In this document: positions 17,891 through 25,420 of the stretch, piece by piece
Layout: every line of letters starts with the position of its first letter
Position numbering within the stretch: position 1 is the first letter of the stretch
Assembly: GCA_029260115.1 (NCBI GenBank)
Contig: JAJDDW010000086.1
Location: 84,342-148,341, forward strand
DNA: 64,000 nucleotides
Direction of reading: 5' to 3'
Source: Phycisphaerae bacterium
Lineage (GTDB): Bacteria > Planctomycetota > Phycisphaerae > UBA1845
Translations under genes and position numbers: made by a program
The notes under the pieces: generated by a model
Databases searched by the model: none
What the model was told of the DNA's origin: nothing
The model's input: the letters and a program-made list of their open reading frames with translations, nothing else

Positions 17891-20029
17891 ATGGTAAGAA
17901 AGTCTTGGCTATGGCTGGTCTTACCCGCACTAACGGGCTGCGCCTCGATGGGGCCTCAGCTATCCGTGACGCCCCAACGTTACAGGCTGGACTTACAAGT
18001 TTCGCCGCAGACCCATAGCCTAACAGGCCGAGCCGTACTCGACGTTTCGGCCGCACATGTGACCAACATGCAACCCGACGGCACCGCCCATGTTGAGATA
18101 CTATTGCATCCCGATTTACGAATCGACACCGTACGCGCGTCCGGTGCGAAAGTAGTCAGAGTGCGCCATGCCCGAGTACCGAAAAAAGACAAAGATCTGA
18201 CACCCCGTAGCCATCACGTCGTGCTCGATCACCCCGCTAAGTCATTTACGCTTTTCGTCGATTATCACGGCGACCTATTCCAAGACGTTGCAGCCGGTGA
18301 GAAGGCTGGCGAGATCCATAATTTCCAAATGAAGGCCCACATCGGTGAGGAGGGCGTCTATCTCGGCGGAGGCTATTGGTATCCTCAGCTCGCCGTTGGT
18401 GGCGAAGCTGTTAGCGCCCTAGCGGACTATACCGTGATCGTAGAATCAAAGAACGATTTTCAATGGGTAGCCGGGGCAGACCGCGCCCCCGAATTAGCCA
18501 AGCAAACCGGTCGACTCGCATGGCGAACGTCCTACCCCGTGGACAGTATGGTTCTAGTTGGCGGACGGCATAAGACCTACGAAAAAACAATTCGCGGTAC
18601 CCAGGTCAGTCTCCACTTAAAAGAATCGCAAATCGACCAAGTCGATGGCCTGTTCGAGGCTGTCGAACGAAATTTTAGTCGCTACGAACCGCTCATCGGA
18701 AAGTACCCTGCCAAAGATTTTAGCATCGTCGACAATTTTTTCAGCAGTGGCTTCGCCTTCCCATCCTTCACGCTACTAAGCTCAGCCGTCATTGACATGG
18801 GCAAGCGGTCGCAAACTTCGCACGGATACATCGACCATGAAATGCTGCATTCCTGGTGGGGCAATGGTATTCACATAAATACCGACGACGGTAACTGGTG
18901 CGAAGCATTAGCCAGCTACGGCGCGAACTATTATGGCTACGTGCTCGATGGAAACGAAGAAGAAGCCCGGCGTAAGCGTAGAAACTACTGCCACTTTCTT
19001 TCCCGCATCAAACCGGAAAAAGACAAGCCCCTCGGCACCTATGGGCAAGAGGATGGCTGTGGTCGCGGTATCGCTTATCAAAAAGGCGCCATGGTTTTTC
19101 ACATGCTCGCTATAAAAATTGGTCAGGATCAATTTTGGAATGTCATGCGAAAATTCACCAAAGACTTCGTTGGCCATTATGCCTCTTGGGACGACTTGCG
19201 TAGCCTATGCGAAGCCGAATATGGAGAGTCGTTGGAACGATTTTTCCGACAATGGGTTAGGAGCGGGGCGGCCCCAATGTTGTCGTTAGAGCAGGCCCGC
19301 TACGATTCTTCCGATCGAGTATTAACGCTCCGCCTGCATCAAGGTGAGCCGGCCTTTGAGCTTAATGTCCCAATTCGCATCACCCACCCCGACGGCTTCA
19401 AAGACATTGTCGTACCACTAGCTGCTGCCACCGGAGAAATCACGTTAGCCGTGGATGTGATTCCGCTAACGGTCGAGGTCGATCCAGATTACGACGTTTT
19501 CCGTAAAATTCCCGCCGAGCAAATTATTCCGACCACGGCCGCGACGAGGTCGAAAGACAGCTTGGTAGTGGTCATGCCAAGCGGTGACGTGCCCGAATCA
19601 TTTACCTCGTTGAAATCGATTTTCGCGACTGGCAAGGATGAAAAAAACGTAACGGTATTCCAGGCCGGACAAATCGAGCAAGGGCGATTGGCTGATACGA
19701 ATCTCCTGATTCTAGGAGAAGCCGTTCGAGACCCATACATCGAGGCGTTCCTCAGTGCTATCCAATTCCCATTGAAGTGGGTTGAGGGCGGTTTCGAGTT
19801 CGATGGCGTCAATTTCTCTCAAGCAGGAGATGCGGTGTTATGTACCGCTCGCCAGCCGGGTGTTCAGGGTGGCGGCGTGACCGTACTGTTCGCCAACAGC
19901 AAAGAAGCCATTCCGCGTGCTATGCTCATTCCATTTTACGACCACAGCGCCGTCATCTTTCACAACCAAAAACCCATCATCCGCTCAGACTTCGAAATTC
20001 ATAACATCGTGGAGGTAGACCGCTCGTAG
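17891..20029 (+). CDS. M1-family metallopeptidase-like lipoprotein
   Basis: About 712 residues from the ATG at 17891. A lipoprotein signal is present: basic 'MVRKSW', a hydrophobic core and the lipobox 'LTGC'. The frame is open to 17765, but this start gives the signal peptide. Next comes a beta-rich domain as in M1 aminopeptidases, then the zinc site H316-E-M-L-H320 with W-W-G-N after it and E338 as third ligand ('NWCEALASY'), and 'YQKGAMVFHML' with the catalytic Tyr. The spacing from the second His to Glu is 17 residues, one shorter than the textbook 18. The Gly-x-Met-Glu-Asn exopeptidase motif is not seen ('GFAFPSFTLLSSAV' in its place). The last 200 residues form a separate domain not recognised. 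Probably an envelope peptidase. Confidence 0.85.
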   Translation: MVRKSWLWLVLPALTGCASMGPQLSVTPQRYRLDLQVSPQTHSLTGRAVLDVSAAHVTNMQPDGTAHVEILLHPDLRIDTVRASGAKVVRVRHARVPKKDKDLTPRSHHVVLDHPAKSFTLFVDYHGDLFQDVAAGEKAGEIHNFQMKAHIGEEGVYLGGGYWYPQLAVGGEAVSALADYTVIVESKNDFQWVAGADRAPELAKQTGRLAWRTSYPVDSMVLVGGRHKTYEKTIRGTQVSLHLKESQIDQVDGLFEAVERNFSRYEPLIGKYPAKDFSIVDNFFSSGFAFPSFTLLSSAVIDMGKRSQTSHGYIDHEMLHSWWGNGIHINTDDGNWCEALASYGANYYGYVLDGNEEEARRKRRNYCHFLSRIKPEKDKPLGTYGQEDGCGRGIAYQKGAMVFHMLAIKIGQDQFWNVMRKFTKDFVGHYASWDDLRSLCEAEYGESLERFFRQWVRSGAAPMLSLEQARYDSSDRVLTLRLHQGEPAFELNVPIRITHPDGFKDIVVPLAAATGEITLAVDVIPLTVEVDPDYDVFRKIPAEQIIPTTAATRSKDSLVVVMPSGDVPESFTSLKSIFATGKDEKNVTVFQAGQIEQGRLADTNLLILGEAVRDPYIEAFLSAIQFPLKWVEGGFEFDGVNFSQAGDAVLCTARQPGVQGGGVTVLFANSKEAIPRAMLIPFYDHSAVIFHNQKPIIRSDFEIHNIVEVDRS

Positions 20030-20261
20030 GTAGGGCACGGTCGTTCTTTCGTCTACTGGCGAAAGGTTGACCTGCCTGAACCATGGGAAGGTGTGCAAGC
20101 ATCCAACAACAAAAATTATAAGGCATGTAAGACAGTAAATCGAGTGGATCGAAAGCCATTCATTCTAGAGGACGTTCCTTCGCTATCAAGCCTCAACCAA
20201 AACTATCCTATCCAAACGAAATGAGAAATTCAATCAAGAAGAACGGCTGATATAAATCGCC

Positions 20262-20555
20262 CTAGGCTTTCTCCAGTTTCGCGATTTCAGTTGTGTCGTC
20301 GATAATGAGTAGCGTGATTTCACCATCTGCTTTTCGAAGTTTTAGTCGTTTGAGCCAAAGCTTGTCGTTTTTTCCGTGTGCGTGCCAACTGCCAGTCGGC
20401 AACGCCTCCCACGCCTGCACGCCGCCAACTACCTTCGCCCGTACAATTTTGTCGCGCATCTCGAAAGTCTGTGTAACGCAAACTGGCGTGCCAGGTGGGA
20501 ACTGTTCTTCGATAATCATGTTCGCCAATTCTCCGCTTACACCTCGAGTCGTCAT
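20262..20555 (-). CDS. Small protein of unknown function
   Basis: A 97-residue protein from ATG 20555, which begins 5 bases after the stop of the dehalogenase-like gene, so it is probably translationally coupled to it. It has no signal peptide. The sequence alternates strands and charged loops ('GTPVCVTQTFEMRDKIVRAKVVGG', 'LKLRKADGEITLLIIDD'), suggesting a small beta-barrel. No family is recognised. It is the third gene of the Clp N-domain/dehalogenase cluster. Confidence 0.65.
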   Translation of the reverse strand: MTTRGVSGELANMIIEEQFPPGTPVCVTQTFEMRDKIVRAKVVGGVQAWEALPTGSWHAHGKNDKLWLKRLKLRKADGEITLLIIDDTTEIAKLEKA

Positions 20556-20560
20556 AGGAC

Positions 20561-21229
20561 TCAACAAACTTCATCAGCCAACGCTATCAACGTTGGATAC
20601 TCAGCCATCGCGGTCACTTGTAGATCGTTGTCATGGTTGTATCGGTTGATCCACACGTAGGCAATACCCAATTCGTTGGCGGGAATCCCGTCGTGCATTA
20701 GGCTCTGCGCCACATGTACAATCGATGTCTGAGGCCCATGTTCTGCCAGAAGCCGATCGAAATGACCATTCGCGGGCTTATAACTTTTCACATCTTCCGC
20801 AGTAATGATGAAATCAAAATCGACCTCGAAATGCTTCGCTGTTCCTGCAAATAATTCACGATCGATATTAGACAAAATCCCCAAACGAAACCTAGCCTTG
20901 AGTCGCTTTAGTGCTTCGTTAGTATCAGCAAAAGGCGTCCATGTAGGCACAAAATCTGATAATCGATGAACATCCGATGCCTGAATATCGATACTCAGGC
21001 GATGCGCTACGCGTTCAAAAGCTTCGACGACCACTTCGCGATAACTACGGTAACCCTGCGCTTCGACTACCGCCTCTTCTGCCATGTAAATATCGAGCAG
21101 CGCCTTCGGCGAGACGCCAGAAATATCGCCAAACACTTCACCAAAGGCTGTCTCAACACCTCGCTGCCAATCGATTAACGTGCCATAGCAATCAAATGTT
21201 AGCGTGTTTATCTGGTCCCACATCGTCAA
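20561..21229 (-). CDS. HAD-superfamily hydrolase, haloacid dehalogenase type II-like
   Basis: A 222-residue protein. HAD motif I is 'LTFDCYGTLIDW' (nucleophile Asp near 12), motif II 'LGILSNIDRE' and motif III Lys in 'DVKSYKPANGHF'. The segment 'HVAQSLMHDGIPANELGIAYVWINR' matches the closing region of L-2-haloacid dehalogenases. The motif IV acid is replaced by the 'QSLMHDG' arrangement usual for that subgroup. It may cleave 2-haloacids or a phosphate ester; the real substrate cannot be told. Its ATG overlaps the stop of the Clp N-domain gene (ATGA). Confidence 0.85.
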   Translation of the reverse strand: MTMWDQINTLTFDCYGTLIDWQRGVETAFGEVFGDISGVSPKALLDIYMAEEAVVEAQGYRSYREVVVEAFERVAHRLSIDIQASDVHRLSDFVPTWTPFADTNEALKRLKARFRLGILSNIDRELFAGTAKHFEVDFDFIITAEDVKSYKPANGHFDRLLAEHGPQTSIVHVAQSLMHDGIPANELGIAYVWINRYNHDNDLQVTAMAEYPTLIALADEVC

Positions 21230-21939
21230 GCCTGTGAAGAAATTTGCTTACGTAGCCAGTCAGCCGTGACACCTTTTTCACCGAGCAACTTAGCGATGCC
21301 ATTTGTTTCGTCGCGCATCAAAGCCAGCAGCAAATGCTGGGGCTCAATTTCCCCAGCCCCCAAACGATTAGCCGAGTCCACTGCTAAAATCATTGTGTGC
21401 CAAAACGTAGATGAGCGAAACGCCTTGGCTAATTCCTGTTGATGAACCCACTCGAAGTTGCCATGTCGCGAATGCGATAAATCGTGCGCGTCATCTTGCA
21501 ATGAGGTAAGCATCCCCATAGTTTTTTCGCGAAGTGTGTCAACATTAACGCCGCGTGCCGTTAATACTTGCGCAGGAATACCTTCTTGAACCTGAAGCAA
21601 CGCTAGCATGATATGCTCAGTGCCCACGTATTTATGCTCATATTTCCGCGCTTCACTAATGGCCAAACTTATTACATCTTTCATTTCCTTGGTGTGGGAA
21701 CGCCGCCCCAAAGATTCATCCGGCGTGACCCCCTCAGAAATATGTTTGCGCACATCAGCACGTACTTCCTCTAGGTCAACATCAAGCATCCGCAGTGCTT
21801 CCGTAGCCATACACGCGCCCTCAGCAATAAGACCCAACATCAAATGGGCGGGCGATAGAAAGTTATGTTTGAGGTCCGTCGCCTCACGGTTAGCCAGCGC
21901 CAGTGCATGTCGCGCTCGATCCGAAAATCGCTCTTGCAT
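21226..21939 (-). CDS. Stand-alone Clp N-domain protein (ClpC/ClpA N-terminal repeats without ATPase)
   Basis: A 237-residue protein: 'MQERFSDRARHALALANREATDLKHNFLSPAHLMLGLI' and 'HTKEMKDVISLAISEARKYEHKYVGTEHIMLALL' are the two helical repeats of a Clp N-domain. A third, 'WHTMILAVDSANRLGAGEIEPQHLLLALM', fills the C-terminus. There is no Walker A or B motif, so it is not a chaperone on its own. Such N-domains bind substrates or adaptors (ClpS, McsB) in Clp machines, so this protein may work as an adaptor or decoy, or in another role such as binding small molecules. It heads a three-gene overlapping cluster. Confidence 0.85.
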   Translation of the reverse strand: MQERFSDRARHALALANREATDLKHNFLSPAHLMLGLIAEGACMATEALRMLDVDLEEVRADVRKHISEGVTPDESLGRRSHTKEMKDVISLAISEARKYEHKYVGTEHIMLALLQVQEGIPAQVLTARGVNVDTLREKTMGMLTSLQDDAHDLSHSRHGNFEWVHQQELAKAFRSSTFWHTMILAVDSANRLGAGEIEPQHLLLALMRDETNGIAKLLGEKGVTADWLRKQISSQA

Positions 21940-22306
21940 ATCTGTTTACTCCCAAGCGTACCACAATCGCCAATCTAAGCCTTGTGGCGCAAAAAGCATT
22001 TAATCCCATTTGTCCCATGACCTCTAAAACCGACATCCGCTACTGTATATGCGCCAACGCAGCCCGACAATACCCTCAGCCGCATGCCCATCACTCCAGA
22101 GTCTTTGATAATCGTCTGTTTTTCTCCACCTTGGGCAAATAAATTCACCGCATGAAGGTGAAAAATGTATTATAATTAAGGTAGAAAGGCAGGCTGCTTT
22201 CGGCGGATGCGTCGGCCCAGGCTCTCGCCGCCTCACCTCCAGATAGTCTGCCGCGATCGACGGCCCGATGAAGGCTAGCCGTAGTTCTTATTAAGGAGAT
22301 AATGTC
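21940..22306. other. Divergent gap between the Clp N-domain gene and the small membrane protein
   Basis: No gene is convincing here. An inverted repeat and a TATAAT box lie at 22144-22176. The region just before 22307 ends with AAGGAGAT, a strong ribosome site. Confidence 0.5.
22144..22176 (+). promoter_or_regulatory. Possible promoter with overlapping operator-like palindrome
   Basis: TTCACC-N7-GGTGAA (22144-22162) is a perfect 6-base inverted repeat. A consensus TATAAT follows at 22171-22176. No good -35 box is seen at 17 bases, so a factor bound at the repeat could help. It faces the small membrane protein gene at 22307. Confidence 0.3.
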
Positions 22307-22513
22307 ATGACTCTCCGTGGAATGCACGTATTTTTCGTCATAGTCATCATACTCACAACTGAATTATTCGGCGCCTGGGGGGTGTGGACTTATCAATCTA
22401 CCGGCGACATATTGGCCCTAACTGCTGGCGTCCTCAGTTTCCTGGCCGGCTTTGCCGTCGTGGTCTACGCGATCTGGTTCGTACGTAAGCTGGACAGTGC
22501 CAACCTGCAATAA
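22307..22513 (+). CDS. Small two-helix membrane protein, unknown function
   Basis: A 68-residue protein preceded by AAGGAGAT at 8 bases, a textbook ribosome site. Two hydrophobic helices, about 8-27 ('VFFVIVIILTTELFGAWGVW') and 36-58 ('LALTAGVLSFLAGFAVVVYAIW'), end in a short basic tail. No family recognised. The gene is flanked on the right by the convergent TSP3 protein. Confidence 0.6.
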   Translation: MTLRGMHVFFVIVIILTTELFGAWGVWTYQSTGDILALTAGVLSFLAGFAVVVYAIWFVRKLDSANLQ

Positions 22514-22603
22514 CCACGGTTGGCCGACCTCGCGCTGCTTGCTCGCACGCATAGGGGATTTGTCCATTGATGATCGATGGGTGGCATCGCTGCCGGATTC
22601 CCA

Positions 22604-24841
22604 TTACGCCCGGTCTAATCGATATACCTTACCTACAGTCAATAGTATCAAAGCCAAAACCACCAATCCCCAAGCGGAGACCGTGGGTATCTGCTGAACA
22701 CAATCTGGCACACTGTTATTGTCCAGATCGATAAGATCGCTAACACTTGGGCATAAATCCTGACAATCCGTGATACTATCGCCGTCGGAGTCCGCATCAG
22801 GCGAACTACAGCCGCAAATCCCAGCGACAGACTTGTTCGGATTAGTCGGACATTCGTCTACGCAGTTAGGCCAACCATCTGCATCACTATCCGTCTCAGG
22901 CTGACCGCAACCACAGAAACCAGGAAGCACTTTTAGCGTGTCATCAGGACATTGGTCTTCCGGAAAGCATACCCCATCTTGATCGACGTCGTCGGGATTT
23001 TCCATCGGGCACGGGTCGCAGGCATCTCCAACGCCATCACCATCCGTGTCAGCTTGGGAGGCGTTAGACAGAGACACGCAGTTGTCACATGAATCGCCGA
23101 TGATATCCCCATCACTATCCACTTGGTCCGGGTTGAGCGTGTCCACGCAATTATCCACGCAGTCAGGCCAGCCATCCAGATCGCTATCCGTGTCTGGCAT
23201 TCCGCAGCCACAGACTTCTGGGTCGACTTTCCCCGCATCCAGCGGACAGCCATCGTTTGAGTCGCACACACCATCGCCGTCTGAGTCATCGGGCATATCC
23301 AATGGGCACGGATCGCAATCATTAATTTGTCGGTCACCGTCCGTATCAGGCTCGCAGATATCTGGAATCAGATTACGATTGCAATCGCTTGATGCTGCTA
23401 TCACGACGTCGTAGGTGTCTGGCACGCCGTTGTTATTGCAATCAGTTTCGCACTCGTCTGGAACCGCGTTAGCGTTCACATCGCTACTGGTCCCACACGT
23501 CATAGGGTCGCAGGCTAGGCCGACGCTCGTGCAGTCAATATCGCATAGGTCATCAGCACCATTTACATTGCAATCAATAATAGCCCGTGCGGGGCCGATC
23601 GTTATCGCCGATACCGAATCGATGGGGCCAGGACGAAATAAACCAATGGTCACACGCGAAGCCATCGGTGGCGTATCAGATACGAAACGAAAATTATAAA
23701 GTGTGCCCCATCGTAGCGCGTTAGCATTGGGATTAATACTAAAAGAATCCGTTGTCCACGAAATCGCCTCAGCCGATGGCACCGCAGTCCAATCCGTCCC
23801 CGCGTATAATTCGCCGCTGTGATAGTTCACATCGTGAAAGCCGACGCCCGACAGTGTGGACGCCGAATCCACCGGAATCGAAAACTGATCAGCCGATCGA
23901 TGCACATATAGATTATGCAGCGCATACTCATACGCCCATTGACCGCCACCCAAGTCAGTAGCTTTCGCCGCAAGAATAAACATCCCGTCACCAGGCACTT
24001 CGATGTCAGTCTCGACTACGCTAGGATCCATCGCGTGCCAAGCGCGGATAGCTGGCTGAGTCTGTATCGTTTCGCCAAGAAGCGCAACCCCCAGCGCATT
24101 ATTTGGCGATCTAAAAATATCAATCGGCCGATACGACGCATTGTTTCGCTGTGCACCAGCATCGGCGTCATCTTTCGTGACATATTGGCTTTCCGCAAAA
24201 TACATCGCACCAACGTTCTGTTCTGGCGTGTAGTCTTGCGACTCAACCACAATACGTCGACCAAGCAGCGCGTTTGATTGCTGCGCATTGAACGGAAATG
24301 GGTACTCACCTGTGAATGCGTTGATGTCCGATCGAGGCCCAAGGTTTCCCTGTTGGCCATTCAATGAAGCGGAATAGGGGTCTGAACAGCCTGGACCAAG
24401 CCGGGTTCCGCTGGCATCGCCGAAACAGCCTCCCGGACCGCTGCAATAATTTTGGGATTTGGCAAAAAAGCCATGCTTGACCCAACTCAAACCGACTTGC
24501 TCAAATCGGCTTTGGTGTAATCGGTAGAAATTTTGTGCGATAACCGGATGGTCAGGCGTATTCCAAATCCAGTTCGCCGACCCAGTGCCTATGTTGCAGG
24601 AGGTCGTGCCAATTGAGAACGCGCCTCGTCCATCCGCCGCAGCCCCGAAAAATAGTACCTCGTGAATATCGCCAACGATGATGTCTGGAGCGACTGAAGT
24701 AGATAAATGGGGAGCAGTCTCGGAGGGGAAAAATTCCGCATGTACCTCAGCCGTTTGGATTATCCCAACCAAAGCTGCGACGATTAGCAAGCAGATAGCG
24801 CCTCGCGCAGACCAATTTACGTAACATGCTCTCGAGCGCAT
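22604..24841 (-). CDS. Secreted protein with thrombospondin type 3 repeats and an IPTL-CTERM-like sorting tail
   Basis: A 745-residue protein. Signal peptide: 'GAICLLIVAALVGIIQTAEVHA'. Residues 40-430 form a large domain of unknown type. From about 440 to 715 there are repeated calcium-binding TSP3 motifs of the form D-x-D-x-D-G-x-x-D-x-x-D-x-C ('DSDGDGVCDSNDGCP', 'DTDGDGVGDACDPCP'). The end reads 'IPTVSAWGLVVLALILLTVGKVYRLDRA': an IPTxSxWG motif, one membrane helix and basic residues, the form of the IPTL-CTERM tail processed by a dedicated exosortase. It is likely a surface protein. The Asp-rich repeats probably bind Ca2+. Confidence 0.85.
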   Translation of the reverse strand: MRSRACYVNWSARGAICLLIVAALVGIIQTAEVHAEFFPSETAPHLSTSVAPDIIVGDIHEVLFFGAAADGRGAFSIGTTSCNIGTGSANWIWNTPDHPVIAQNFYRLHQSRFEQVGLSWVKHGFFAKSQNYCSGPGGCFGDASGTRLGPGCSDPYSASLNGQQGNLGPRSDINAFTGEYPFPFNAQQSNALLGRRIVVESQDYTPEQNVGAMYFAESQYVTKDDADAGAQRNNASYRPIDIFRSPNNALGVALLGETIQTQPAIRAWHAMDPSVVETDIEVPGDGMFILAAKATDLGGGQWAYEYALHNLYVHRSADQFSIPVDSASTLSGVGFHDVNYHSGELYAGTDWTAVPSAEAISWTTDSFSINPNANALRWGTLYNFRFVSDTPPMASRVTIGLFRPGPIDSVSAITIGPARAIIDCNVNGADDLCDIDCTSVGLACDPMTCGTSSDVNANAVPDECETDCNNNGVPDTYDVVIAASSDCNRNLIPDICEPDTDGDRQINDCDPCPLDMPDDSDGDGVCDSNDGCPLDAGKVDPEVCGCGMPDTDSDLDGWPDCVDNCVDTLNPDQVDSDGDIIGDSCDNCVSLSNASQADTDGDGVGDACDPCPMENPDDVDQDGVCFPEDQCPDDTLKVLPGFCGCGQPETDSDADGWPNCVDECPTNPNKSVAGICGCSSPDADSDGDSITDCQDLCPSVSDLIDLDNNSVPDCVQQIPTVSAWGLVVLALILLTVGKVYRLDRA

Positions 24842-24979
24842 CGTAGTGCCTCATGCCTGTCACAATGATCAAATGTAACGCGTGTTGATGGGGAGGCGAG
24901 TAATTTTCACTTGAATGGACGCGCAACCGACTTGGTTGCTACCCACCGAAACTGGTTGTCAGCCGTTACGGTGGATACC

Positions 24980-25028
24980 GAACCCAAGACCTTCGGCTAC
25001 GTCCATCAAAAGTGAAGGAGGGGGGGGA
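24980..25028 (+). repeat. Diverged class B hairpin repeat, copy 3
   Basis: ACCCAAGACCTTCGGCTAC followed by TCC, an insertion, and GTGAAGGAGGGGGGGGA. The CTTCGGCTAC and GAAGG-G-run parts match the copy at 13644, but the loop is longer and the hairpin weaker. Confidence 0.35.
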
Positions 25029-25276
25029 CGCTTATGTAATTAATGGACTCGCTCTAGCCCAGGCAACCTGTCCATTGTAACAGTTGTTGTCCTAATATGC
25101 AAGAAAAAGTAATAATATGTGTGTTTATGTGGTCTCAGTAACACAAGCTACGCCCGGTAATATTGCACCTAAGCGTTACTCGTGAAGTCGTATAAGTGAA
25201 ATTTTGCAATTGCACAATTCTAGTGCCGGTCATTAGAAAGATTTTTTGTTTGATTTCCAAAAACGCTGCATTTTCG

Positions 25277-25285
25277 TGCTACAAT
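25277..25285 (+). promoter_or_regulatory. Extended -10 promoter candidate
   Basis: TGC-TACAAT fits an extended -10 box. There is no -35 match at the normal spacing. Transcription from about 25292 would give a leader of about 130 bases before the GTG at 25421. Confidence 0.35.
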
Positions 25286-25420
25286 GATGAGGATTGAGCT
25301 TGAGCCGCGCGCGTCACCCGTGGCGGCCAAGGTTGTGATGCGCGCTGTTCGTTTGTAACGATGATCGGGTTTGAAACAAAGAGTTACGTGCCAAAAGCAC
25401 GTCAGGAGAGTCTAAGTATC

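Larger units (their letters stand above)
24842..25420. other. Gap upstream of the secreted metalloprotease
   Basis: AT-rich from about 25030 on, with no gene. It holds a weak class B repeat copy at 24980-25028 including a run of eight G, and an extended -10 promoter candidate at 25277-25285. Confidence 0.5.

Noticed and set aside
22604..23500. Repeated codon pattern that might suggest a tandem DNA repeat array or CRISPR
   Set aside because: It is the coding of TSP3 Ca2+ loops (D-x-D-G-D); units differ in length and sequence and have no spacers.
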